Positions 51,256 through 59,554 of a DNA stretch of 64,000 nt are shown here, piece by piece. This DNA is from a bacterium. GTDB lineage: Bacteria > Planctomycetota > Planctomycetia > Isosphaerales > Isosphaeraceae. A program made the position numbers and the translations under genes. Position 1 is the first letter of the stretch, and every line of letters begins with the position of its first letter. The notes beneath the pieces are model-generated. The model was not told the DNA's origin. It searched no databases and was given only the letters and a program-made list of their open reading frames with translations. The stretch is from assembly GCA_016125085.1 (NCBI GenBank), contig WGMM01000016.1:35893-99892 (forward strand), written 5' to 3'.

Positions 51256-54200
51256 ATGGAGCGAACACTCATGGAACGAACCCGGCGAACCCAACTCATG
51301 TTCTCACGGCTTCGGTCGTTCAGGCGCGTCATGGTCGCAGGTGCGTGCTTCAGCCTGCTCGGCGGTTCCGGCGTTCTCACGGGTGCCGAGATCAAGATCG
51401 ATCACCGCACGTTCACGATTCCGGACGGCTTCGTGATCGAGAAAATCTCGACGCCGCCGCTGGTCGACCGGCCGATCGTCGGATCGTTCGACGAGCAGGG
51501 GCGGCTTTACGTGGCCGACAGTTCGGGCTCGAACGACAAGGTCGAGATCCAGCTCGAGCAGAAGCCGCACCGGATCATGCGGCTCGAGGACACCGACGGC
51601 GACGGCAAGTTCGACAAATCGGTCGTGTTCGCCGATCGCATGATGTTCCCTGAAGGCACACTCTGGCACCGGGGCTCGCTTTACGTTTCCGCGCCGCCCT
51701 CGATCTGGAAGCTGACGGACACCGATGGCGACGGCGTCGCCGATCAGCGTGTCGAATGGTTCCAGGGCAAAACGCTCACCGGCTGTGCCAACGATCTGCA
51801 CGGGCCCTACCTGGGCCGCGACGGCCGCATTTACTGGGCCAAGGGTGCCTTCGCCGAACAGACGCACAAGATTCACGGCAAAACGTGGAAGTCCAGCGCC
51901 GCACACTTCTTTCGCTCGACCGAAAATGGCGAAGAGCTGGAGCCGGTCATGACCGGCGGTATGGATAACCCGGTGGACATGGTTTTCACGCCCGGTGGTG
52001 AGCGTATCTTCACGACCACGTTCCTCACGCAGCCCTCCGTCGGCCAGCGCGACGGGCTGATCCATTCGGTCTACGGCGGCATTTACGGCAAGACCAACGG
52101 CAAAACGCAGGAAGCACAGCACGTGTGGACGGGCCCGGACCTGATGCCCGTCCTTTCGCACATGGGCCCGGCGGCACCCTGCGGGCTGGCCGATTATGAA
52201 TCGACCGCATTCGGGCCGTCGTTTCGCGGCAACGTGTTCAGCAGCTCGTTCAACCTTCGCAAAATCGTGCGGCACCAGCTCGAATCGACGGACAAGGCCG
52301 GCCTGACGAGCAAGGACACCGACTTCATCGTCTGCGACGACACGGACTTCCATCCGACCGACGTCCTCACCGACGCCGACGGCAGCCTGATCGTGATCGA
52401 CACCGGCGGCTGGTACAAGCTCTGCTGCCCGACCTCCCACATCGCCAAGGCCGACGTTCTGGGCACGATTTACCGCGTTCGCCGGGCCGATGCCGCCCCG
52501 ATTGCTGATCCTCGCGGCCTGAAGCTGAAGTGGGATGGTGTTGCCGTGGCCGAACTTGCCGCCAGGCTTGGGGATGCACGCCCGGCGGTACGCGACCGTG
52601 CCATCGACATGCTCGCCCGGGCCGGTGCCTCGGCCGTTTCGGAACTCGAAAAAATCGTGCGGGATACGGAAAAATCGGCTGAGATCCGCAACGCCGCGAT
52701 CTGGACGGCTTGTCGCATCGGCGGGAAAGAGGGCCTGGCCGTTTGCCGGCTTGGCCTGGAAGATGCGGACGCCTCGAACAGGCAAGCGGCGGCACATGCC
52801 CTGGGCCTGCATCGTGACCGGTCGTCCGCGGCTCCTTTGATCGCGATGCTGGCCGACAAGAGCGAGCCGGACTCCGTGCGCCGGGCCGTTGCGGAAGCGC
52901 TTGGGCGGATTGGCGACCCGAACGCGGTCGGGCCGATCCTGGCGGTCGCGGCGAATTACCTGAACGACCGTGTTATGCGGCATTCGCTGACTTACGCCCT
53001 GGTCGAAATCGATTCGGTCGACGCCATTTTCGAAGCGCTCGCTTCGGTCAAGGATCCACGCTGTCGGATCGTCGGCCTGATCGCGCTGGATCAGATCGGC
53101 GTGCCGAATTTGCCGGTCAGCGAATTGATCGGGGCGATGGATGCTTCCGAACCTACGCTGCGCACGCTTGCGGCATGGGTCGTTTCACGGCACCCCGAAT
53201 GGGCCGATTCGCTGGTTGCCGGATTGAAGTCCAAACTGGTTCAACCGCCGGAAGATACGGAACGTCAGGCGACCCTCGTGGACCAATTGGCCCGGTTCGC
53301 AGGCAGCAGCGAATCGGTGCGTGAACTGCTCGGTAATTCGCTGCAGATTGGCTCGGCGCGTACGCGGTCGCTGGCTCTCCGGGCGATGGCCGCCTCCCGC
53401 GCCAAAACGAGCCCGAAGCTGTGGGAATCGGAGCTTCAGAAGTCGTTGATGAGCAACGATCTCGCGACGCTTGAGGATGTCCTGGCGGCTTTGAAGGCAC
53501 TGCCCCCGGCCGATGAGTCGTCCGTCGATGTCCGTTTCCGGCTGCTGCTCAAGCGTGCCGAAGAGAAGGACTTGTCCGCGGATTTGCGCTGGGCCGTGCT
53601 GGGTGCGATTCCCGCCGGAGCTGGTCCGGTGCCTGTGGGCCTGTTCGAAGAAGTTCTCGGTCGGCTTCGACCTGAAACGCCTGCTGTAGCGAGGCTTGCG
53701 GCGGCCGATCTGCTGATCCGGCTGAAGCTCTCGCCGGATCAGCGCAAGAGCATCGCCCTGGCGTTCGGGACGCTTGGGCCGATGGAGTCCCAGAAATTGA
53801 TCGCCCTGTTCGAAAACGGGTCGGACGCTTCCATCGCCGATGCCTTGATCCACAGCCTGGGCGCTTCGAAGAACCTGGCATCGCTGCGGGAAGATTCGCT
53901 GAAAAATGTCGTCGCGCGGCTGCCGGTGGAATCGAAAAAGGAGATGGACCGTGTCCTGGAACGGCGTAATCAGTCGCTTTCCCTGCAGCGGAAAAAGATC
54001 GATTCGCTCCTCACCTCATTTCCCGCGGGCGATATCCGGCGCGGCCAGGCGGTGTTCAATGGTTCGAAGGCGGCCTGCCGCACCTGTCACTCGGTCGGAT
54101 ACGTCGGCGGCAAGGTCGGCCCGGACCTGACGAAAATCGGCGGCATTCGGACGGAGCGCGACCTGCTCGAAGCGATCGTTTTCCCGAGTCTCAGCTTCGT

Positions 54201-54444
54201 CCGAAGTTACGAGCCGGTCACGATCGCCCTGAGGGATGGCCAGGTTTTGAATGGAATCGTTCAGGGCGAGGATGCCGACACGCTTACGCTCGTCCTGAAC
54301 GCGACGCAGACTTCACGCGTACCGAAGGCCGATATCGACGAGATCGTCCCAAGTGCCGTGTCGGTCATGCCGGCGGGTCTCGACCAGCAGCTCAACGACC
54401 AGGAACTGGCCGACCTGGTGACGTATCTCAGGTCCAGCAAGTGA
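51256..54444 (+). CDS. Large PVC-type heme-binding protein with HEAT-like repeats
   Basis: A 1062-residue exported protein of the planctomycete/Verrucomicrobia CxxCH family. After a signal helix (VMVAGACFSLLGGSGVL) comes a beta-propeller dehydrogenase-like domain (GSFDEQGRLYVADSSGS, then DTDGDGKFDKSVVFADRM and GLADYESTAFGPSFRGNVFS), then HEAT-like repeats (IDMLARAGASAVSELEK, AAAHALGLHRDRSSAAPL). The C-terminal cytochrome c-like domain has CRTCH (Cys941, Cys944, His945) with GGKVGPDLTKIGG. In-frame ATGs at 51271 and 51298 are alternatives; GGAGCG precedes the first. Such proteins may link polysaccharide attack to electron transport, but this is not established. Confidence 0.92.
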   Translation: MERTLMERTRRTQLMFSRLRSFRRVMVAGACFSLLGGSGVLTGAEIKIDHRTFTIPDGFVIEKISTPPLVDRPIVGSFDEQGRLYVADSSGSNDKVEIQLEQKPHRIMRLEDTDGDGKFDKSVVFADRMMFPEGTLWHRGSLYVSAPPSIWKLTDTDGDGVADQRVEWFQGKTLTGCANDLHGPYLGRDGRIYWAKGAFAEQTHKIHGKTWKSSAAHFFRSTENGEELEPVMTGGMDNPVDMVFTPGGERIFTTTFLTQPSVGQRDGLIHSVYGGIYGKTNGKTQEAQHVWTGPDLMPVLSHMGPAAPCGLADYESTAFGPSFRGNVFSSSFNLRKIVRHQLESTDKAGLTSKDTDFIVCDDTDFHPTDVLTDADGSLIVIDTGGWYKLCCPTSHIAKADVLGTIYRVRRADAAPIADPRGLKLKWDGVAVAELAARLGDARPAVRDRAIDMLARAGASAVSELEKIVRDTEKSAEIRNAAIWTACRIGGKEGLAVCRLGLEDADASNRQAAAHALGLHRDRSSAAPLIAMLADKSEPDSVRRAVAEALGRIGDPNAVGPILAVAANYLNDRVMRHSLTYALVEIDSVDAIFEALASVKDPRCRIVGLIALDQIGVPNLPVSELIGAMDASEPTLRTLAAWVVSRHPEWADSLVAGLKSKLVQPPEDTERQATLVDQLARFAGSSESVRELLGNSLQIGSARTRSLALRAMAASRAKTSPKLWESELQKSLMSNDLATLEDVLAALKALPPADESSVDVRFRLLLKRAEEKDLSADLRWAVLGAIPAGAGPVPVGLFEEVLGRLRPETPAVARLAAADLLIRLKLSPDQRKSIALAFGTLGPMESQKLIALFENGSDASIADALIHSLGASKNLASLREDSLKNVVARLPVESKKEMDRVLERRNQSLSLQRKKIDSLLTSFPAGDIRRGQAVFNGSKAACRTCHSVGYVGGKVGPDLTKIGGIRTERDLLEAIVFPSLSFVRSYEPVTIALRDGQVLNGIVQGEDADTLTLVLNATQTSRVPKADIDEIVPSAVSVMPAGLDQQLNDQELADLVTYLRSSK

Positions 54445-54484
54445 ATTCGAACCGGAACGAAACGAAAACGAATCGGAGAACGGC

Positions 54485-54775
54485 ATGATCTGCGTGGTAG
54501 TCACTTATCTGATGCGTGAAGGTACGGACGCTCAGGCGATCGAGCTGTTCCGACCGCTGGCGGCGGAAACCCGGAAAGAACCCGGGTGCCGCTTGTACGA
54601 GGTGCACCGGAGCACGACCAATCCGCTCCAGTTTTTCCTCTATGAGCAATACGACGATCAGGCCGCTCTGGACGCCCACCGTGCGGCGCCCCATTTCGAA
54701 AAATACGGGAAAAACGGCCTGTTCGCCCTGATCGAAAGCCGCAGCCCCGAAATTTACGAGCGGCTGGAGGTTTGA
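54485..54775 (+). CDS. Antibiotic biosynthesis monooxygenase (ABM)-family protein
   Basis: A 96-residue ferredoxin-like protein of the ABM family, often annotated putative quinol monooxygenase. The pattern is KEPGCRLYEVHRS, then NPLQFFLYEQYDDQAALDAH and PHFEKYG, with the conserved His residues. GGAGA precedes the ATG. It follows the large heme gene by 40 bases on the same strand and may be co-transcribed. The substrate is unknown. Confidence 0.88.
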   Translation: MICVVVTYLMREGTDAQAIELFRPLAAETRKEPGCRLYEVHRSTTNPLQFFLYEQYDDQAALDAHRAAPHFEKYGKNGLFALIESRSPEIYERLEV

Positions 54776-54817
54776 ACCGGCCCGCCGCTCGTCGGAACTG
54801 CTTGTCTGATTGTCAGA

Positions 54818-55102
54818 TCAGTGCACGATGTCTTCGACCCAGCCCCGCTGGGTGAGGAAGTCGTCCAGCCGAGCGGCGGCATCAGGGTCGACGAGGTTCG
54901 GGTCCCGCTTGGCGAACAGGATCGAATCGGGTATCCGAAGCTCGTCCGCCGATGGGCCGAAGAGGCCGCCGAGGTTCCCCTCCAGTGCCACGAACATCGT
55001 CACCGCCGAGAGCATCATCATCGTCGGACGCCCGACGATATTGCAGATTGCGTTCCGGATCGAGAGCTTCAGTGTTTCGCGGTGTTGATGACGGTCTGCC
55101 AT
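54818..55102 (-). CDS. Hypothetical protein
   Basis: A 94-residue protein I do not recognise, convergent with the ABM gene. It contains a possible single membrane helix (IVGRPTMMMLSAVTMFVAL) and an acidic C-terminus ending RGWVEDIVH. The ATG at 55102 (MADRHQ) is preferred to a longer frame up to 55189. Confidence 0.45.
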   Translation of the reverse strand: MADRHQHRETLKLSIRNAICNIVGRPTMMMLSAVTMFVALEGNLGGLFGPSADELRIPDSILFAKRDPNLVDPDAAARLDDFLTQRGWVEDIVH

Positions 55103-55337
55103 GATCGATCCCCCAGCCTTTCGCCGAATCCTGATTGCGTACGTTCGAAGCGGACTCCAGAGACCAGGCTCGATGCCGTCTGCCGGCATCTGTGCGCGTT
55201 GGTCCGAGTCTTCGAACAGTCACTTCGGGAACCTCGGATCTTCCGGATCCGAATATCCCGCGTTCATTACGGAGACATTAACGTCGCCGATCGTTCCGGC
55301 TTGCGCTCCGGCTCACCGGTGACCGGTCTCGTACCGG

Positions 55338-56327
55338 TCAAGAGTGGATTCGACGGCTAGCGGGGTTTGTTGAATCGTGACGGGAATTTTCCGAAAATTT
55401 TTCCGCCAGGGCCAGGTGAAGCATCGGAATGAGGAGTTCATGATGCCCCGTCAGACCGATCCCCTGGCTGCCGGGCCGCTGCAGGACGTTCACAAGGCCC
55501 CGGTATTGCTGCTGAAAATCGAGATTCGCCGTGGTCATGCCGTCCAGGCTGTGGCCCAGGTTCCGCGCGATGGCCACGGCCTTGAGGAAGACTTCGGGCA
55601 GGATCACGGCACTGCCGAGATTGAGCCACACGCCGTTTTCGAGCCCCGCGACCAGGCGGCACAGCAACCGGAAGTCGTTCATCGTGGCCGCGCCCAGGTC
55701 CGCACCGTCAAGCTGGGGCGTCATGTGGGTGATGTCTGTGCCCACGGCGACGTGAACCGTCAGCGGCACACCTGTTTCATGAGCCGCCACGAGCACGCTG
55801 ATGTCGCGGCCAGGCCCGGCGTTCTCAACGGCCAGCCGCGCCAGGCACTGGCCCAGCCCTTCGCCGTTCTCACGCGCGGTTTTGCAGGCCTGGGCGAACA
55901 GTTCCGAAGTCTCCCGCGCGAAACCGAACGTGCCGGCATGCAGCCGGGGGCCGACATCTTCGCTCGTCTGGCCTGAGATGGCCAGTTCGAGGTCATGGAT
56001 CGACGCCGCGCCGTTCAAGGCCAGACCGTTGATCACGCCCCGCCGCATCCAGTCCGCAAGATAAGGCCCGCAGCCGGTTTTGATCACGTGCCCGCCCGCC
56101 GCGGCCAGGATCCGCCGATTTCCTTCACGAGCCTTCGCGATGGCGTTGACGAGCGATCGGAAGTTCTTTCCGCCCAGCTGGTTGGGCAGTGTGTCGAGGA
56201 AAGCCGCGAACGAAGCCCCCGGGCTGGCCAGGCCGCCGATCTGGCTCAGGTCGACTTTCGAAGGCCGCGTGGCGAGCGGTTCGTAGCGAAGTGCGGACCA
56301 TTCCAGGTCGGGAATGTCGTGATCCAT
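55338..56327 (-). CDS. GSU2086-like conserved protein
   Basis: A 329-residue cytosolic protein recalled as GSU2086-like: the pattern DLSQIGGLASPGASFAAFLD, then AAAGGHVIKTGCGPYLADWM, LALNGAASIHDLELAISGQT and AVGTDITHMTPQLDGADLGA. The dinucleotide-like strands and HVIKTGCGP hint at a deoxyhypusine synthase-like fold, but I cannot claim that enzyme. AAGGAA precedes the ATG at 56327. It begins 39 bases after the lpxK stop on the same strand, so the two may share a transcript. Confidence 0.7.
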   Translation of the reverse strand: MDHDIPDLEWSALRYEPLATRPSKVDLSQIGGLASPGASFAAFLDTLPNQLGGKNFRSLVNAIAKAREGNRRILAAAGGHVIKTGCGPYLADWMRRGVINGLALNGAASIHDLELAISGQTSEDVGPRLHAGTFGFARETSELFAQACKTARENGEGLGQCLARLAVENAGPGRDISVLVAAHETGVPLTVHVAVGTDITHMTPQLDGADLGAATMNDFRLLCRLVAGLENGVWLNLGSAVILPEVFLKAVAIARNLGHSLDGMTTANLDFQQQYRGLVNVLQRPGSQGIGLTGHHELLIPMLHLALAEKFSENSRHDSTNPASRRIHS

Positions 56328-56365
56328 CGGCGGATTCCTTTCCGGCATTTCTCGCGGGTGTTTCG

Positions 56366-57445
56366 TCAATCGTTCGGCCGGGGGCAGACGGTGGCGTCCA
56401 GAATTCGCTGAAAATCCTTTTCGCCGCTCACGAAAACCATGCCGATGCGCAAAGCCAGCAGGTGCCGGCCGCCGAGACTCTCGACGGGTAACTTGACCGA
56501 ATCCTTTTGCGTGGTCAAGGCCAACTGGGCCCCTGAAGCGGCCACCCAGCGGGAAAGCTCGGCGATGTCGTTCTGCGAATAGCGATGATGGTCCGGAAAC
56601 CAGCGTACATCGCGCACGAGGGCCCCCAGCTGCTCGACGGTCGCACGGAACGCGTCCGGGTTACCAAGGCCGCAAAACAGGGCGACTTCCTTGCCTGCCA
56701 GCCAGCCCGGTTCGTGAACGGTACCGTCGAAGTCGATCGCCTCGATCGGCCGGTGAATGCCTTCGCACCAGACGAATCCTGCGGGGGCGAACCGGGCGAC
56801 TTTACTGCGAATCGCTTCACGGGTGTCGGCACTGACGAGATCCGAACGAGTCAGGACGACCACATCGGCCCGTTTCAGGCCGGTTCGCAAAGGTTCGCGC
56901 AGCAGGCCGGCCGGAAGTGGCCAGCCATGGCCGAACGGGTTCGTGGCGTCGATCAGGACGACGTTCAGGTCGCGCCCGAGCCGCCGGTGCTGATGGCCGT
57001 CGTCCAGCACGATGGCTTCGGTTTCCAGCTCTTCGATCGCCACGCGTGCCAGGGCGGAGCGGTCGGCGCCCTGCAGGTGCGGCACGTCGGGCAGGTTGGC
57101 GTCGAGCATCAGGGCTTCGTCGTTCGAGCCGCCTTCGGGATCGGAGCCGTAACCACGGCTCAGGATGGCGACCCGCAAGCCCTTTTCGCGCAGGTATCGG
57201 GCGACGTATTCGACCATGGGCGTCTTGCCCGTGCCGCCGGTGGTGAGGTTGCCGATCGAAATGACCGGGCGATCGACCCGCTCGGTCGTGATCATGCCCA
57301 TGTCGAACGCGGCCGAACGAAGCGTCGCGACAAGCGCGTACGGAACCGACGCGATGCGCAGGGCCGTTCGAGCCGCGACGGCCAGAACGCCTGTTTTGCG
57401 TCCTGAAATGAGTTCCAGATAAGCCTTGCGGGTGTCGTCGTTCAT
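56366..57445 (-). CDS. lpxK: Tetraacyldisaccharide 4'-kinase (LpxK)
   Basis: A 359-residue kinase that phosphorylates the 4' position of the lipid A precursor at the inner membrane. The Walker A region GNLTTGGTGKTPMVEYVA is present, as are ILSRGYGSDPEG (with its Tyr), DDGHQHRRLGRDL and FFPDHHRYSQND-type sequence near the C-terminus (RWFPDHHRYSQNDIAEL). Length is normal. A longer frame to 57565 is rejected because the family begins close to this ATG. It lies between the GSU2086-like gene and a terminator. Its presence implies a lipid A-containing outer membrane. Confidence 0.93.
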   Translation of the reverse strand: MNDDTRKAYLELISGRKTGVLAVAARTALRIASVPYALVATLRSAAFDMGMITTERVDRPVISIGNLTTGGTGKTPMVEYVARYLREKGLRVAILSRGYGSDPEGGSNDEALMLDANLPDVPHLQGADRSALARVAIEELETEAIVLDDGHQHRRLGRDLNVVLIDATNPFGHGWPLPAGLLREPLRTGLKRADVVVLTRSDLVSADTREAIRSKVARFAPAGFVWCEGIHRPIEAIDFDGTVHEPGWLAGKEVALFCGLGNPDAFRATVEQLGALVRDVRWFPDHHRYSQNDIAELSRWVAASGAQLALTTQKDSVKLPVESLGGRHLLALRIGMVFVSGEKDFQRILDATVCPRPND

Positions 57446-57470
57446 GTGGCCTGGCCGGGAAGGAAATGGC

Positions 57471-57500
57471 AAAAAAAACCGCCGGCGCAAGGCCGGCGGC
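57471..57500 (-). terminator. Terminator after the isocitrate dehydrogenase-like gene
   Basis: CCGCCGGC (57479-57486) pairs with GCCGGCGG (57492-57499); read leftward, the hairpin is followed by a run of eight T (A-run at 57471-57478). It lies 28 bases past the stop of the leftward gene at 57528. Confidence 0.9.
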
Positions 57501-57527
57501 GATTTCGCAGGGGTGTTCGCAGTCGAA

Positions 57528-58613
57528 TCAGCCCATGGCCTTGATGATGGCCTTGGCCATCTCAAGGGTACCGACGGCCGTGGGGTCGTCGCGGTGGGGC
57601 TTCATGTCGTAGGTGACGTCTTTGCCTTCGGCGATGACATGGGCCACGGCCTTGTCGAGCCGGGCTGCGGCTTCGGTTTCGCCGAGGTGTTCCAGCATGA
57701 GCACGCCGGAGAGGATCAGGGCCGTCGGGTTCAGCTTCCACTGGCCCTTGTATTTGGGGGCCGAGCCGTGCGTGGCTTCGAACACAGCGCCTTTTTCGCC
57801 GATGTTCGCGCCCGGGGCCATGCCCAGGCCGCCGATCAGGCCGGCGCACAGGTCGCTGACGATATCGCCGTAGAGGTTCGGCAGAACCATGACGTCATAC
57901 AGTTCGGGCTTCTGCACGAGCTGCATGCACATGTTGTCGACGATCCGGTCTTCGAATTCGATGTCCGTGTAGGACTTGGCCACATCGCGGGCCACTTCCA
58001 GGAAGAGACCGTCGGAGAACTTCAGAATGTTGGCCTTATGGACGGCCGTGACCTTCTTGCGGCCGTGCTTGCGGGCGTATTCGAAGGCGTAACGGACGAT
58101 CCGCTCGCTGCCGGCGACGGAGATCGGCTTGATCGAGATGCCCGAGTCGGGCCGGATCGTCTTGCCGTTGAGCTTCTTGATGTCGTCGATCAGCTGAGCC
58201 GTTTCGGGCTTGCCCTTTTCGAACTCGATGCCGGCGTAGAGGTCTTCGGTGTTCTCGCGAACGATGACGAGATCGACCTTGGCCTTATCGAAGTAAGTCC
58301 GCACGCCCTTGTAGATCTTGCAGGGGCGAACGCAGGCGTAAAGGTCAAGCGCCTGGCGCAGGTAGACGTTCACGCTGCGGAACCCGGTGCCGACGGGCGT
58401 GGTGATCGGGGCCTTGAGGGCCACCTTCGTGCGGCGGATGGACTCGATGACGCTGTCGGGAACCGGCGTCCCGACTTTTTCCATAATGTCCACGCCGGCT
58501 TCCTGGACGTCCCAGTCGATCTTGACGCCGGTCGCGTCGATGCAGAGTCTTGTCGCTTCAGCGAGTTCAGGGCCGACGCCGTCGCCGGGAATCAATGTGA
58601 CCTGGTGTGCCAT
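57528..58613 (-). CDS. Isocitrate/isopropylmalate dehydrogenase-family enzyme
   Basis: A 361-residue NAD-type beta-decarboxylating dehydrogenase. [20 protein letters not shown] begins the fold, followed by [39 protein letters not shown], and [20 protein letters not shown] and [19 protein letters not shown]. The Tyr and Lys of catalysis and the Asp residues for Mg2+ are visible. The pattern is closest to NAD-dependent isocitrate dehydrogenase (a tricarboxylic-acid-cycle role) rather than LeuB, but the two families are hard to tell apart here. The ATG at 58613 (MAHQV) is used. Confidence 0.9.
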   Translation of the reverse strand: MAHQVTLIPGDGVGPELAEATRLCIDATGVKIDWDVQEAGVDIMEKVGTPVPDSVIESIRRTKVALKAPITTPVGTGFRSVNVYLRQALDLYACVRPCKIYKGVRTYFDKAKVDLVIVRENTEDLYAGIEFEKGKPETAQLIDDIKKLNGKTIRPDSGISIKPISVAGSERIVRYAFEYARKHGRKKVTAVHKANILKFSDGLFLEVARDVAKSYTDIEFEDRIVDNMCMQLVQKPELYDVMVLPNLYGDIVSDLCAGLIGGLGMAPGANIGEKGAVFEATHGSAPKYKGQWKLNPTALILSGVLMLEHLGETEAAARLDKAVAHVIAEGKDVTYDMKPHRDDPTAVGTLEMAKAIIKAMG

Positions 58614-58924
58614 CTCTGGGGATCTCGTGTTTCGATTCTGCGGTTGCGTCCGCACGGGTGGGTAACACACGTCGTGCGCTCAAGGTGCACGCTTCCATTG
58701 TCGCTTGCCGCCGGTGTCGTGAAGCGTGCCGGCAAATCTGACGGCTTGACATCACGTGCTCTTGCAGTGCAAGTTCAGGAACCAAAAGATTAAGGAACGC
58801 GGGGGAACACGTCAAGCGAAAGGGGAGACCGGTGTCCGTAATCCGGCAGTTCGGATCCTGTTTCGCTTCGATCGCCGTGACTTCCGTGTACTTGTCGAAC
58901 CCGACTTCGGAGCGGCCCCGAGCC
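58614..58924. other. Divergent intergenic region with palindrome
   Basis: About 310 bases between the leftward dehydrogenase gene and the rightward DUF962 gene. TTGACA at 58746-58751 is followed by a palindrome CTTGCA-G-TGCAAG (58761-58773). A -10 box is not obvious. The frame that continues from 58832 into the next gene lacks its own features. Confidence 0.4.
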
Positions 58925-59230
58925 ATGATTTGCCCGCCACTGCCACGAGCGCCACTCGTCGACGACTGGATGCGCCGTCACGCCCATCGCATCAGCTTCG
59001 CACTGCATATTCTGGGCATTCCGCCGACGCTCGTCGGCGTGCTGCTGATTCCGGTGTATGTCGGGCTGCTCTCGGTGCCGATCTTTCTCGTCGCCCTGGC
59101 GGCGTTCACGGGCGGTTACGCACTCCAGTTCGCGGGCCACTGGGTGGACGGCACCGAGTCGGGCGAGATGCGGTGGATCAAGCGTCAGACGAGGAAAATT
59201 CTGGGCCGCGACGATCCCGAAAAAAAATGA
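58925..59230 (+). CDS. DUF962 / Mpo1-like membrane protein
   Basis: A 101-residue membrane protein of the DUF962 (Mpo1-like) family. PLVDDWMRRHAHRISFALHI starts with the conserved His, then two hydrophobic helices (LGIPPTLVGVLLIPVY, IFLVALAAFTGGYALQ) and HWVDGTESGEM follow, matching the family end. The yeast relative is a 2-hydroxy fatty acid dioxygenase. The ATG at 58925 is used; an upstream in-frame start at 58832 would add a non-homologous N-terminus. Confidence 0.8.
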   Translation: MICPPLPRAPLVDDWMRRHAHRISFALHILGIPPTLVGVLLIPVYVGLLSVPIFLVALAAFTGGYALQFAGHWVDGTESGEMRWIKRQTRKILGRDDPEKK

Positions 59231-59554
59231 AACAGTTGGCCTTGGCAGGATCGGCCCGTCTGCTAAGATCCGCTCCAAGCCTCATGGACCTTCCGGTCGA
59301 GCGGCCCGGGAAATTCACGTTTCCCGGCTCGCGAATTACGGCCGATGCGGATTTCCGCGTCACCGCAACGAACCGGTCGGCATCCTGACGATGGCTCTCG
59401 TGACGCAATCGACTGAGCGGTTGTCAGGGTGTTCGTCGGATGGAATCGACGAATGCGGAACTCACGGGGCCGTGGCTGGGACGAACCGCGAAAGCGGCGA
59501 CTCGACCGACGGCTCAGCCGTGAGAACATCAAGCCAATCAAGGATGATTCGGCC
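59231..59554. other. Intergenic region with promoter for the TolC-family gene
   Basis: About 320 bases. TTGGCA at 59242-59247 and TAAGAT at 59264-59269 (16-base spacer) form a candidate promoter, followed by a long leader before the TolC-family start at 59555. Open frames here give no domain. Confidence 0.45.

Noticed and set aside
57528..58613. LeuB (3-isopropylmalate dehydrogenase)
   Set aside because: No leucine-pathway genes are adjacent and the sequence is closer to NAD-dependent isocitrate dehydrogenase; the choice is not certain.
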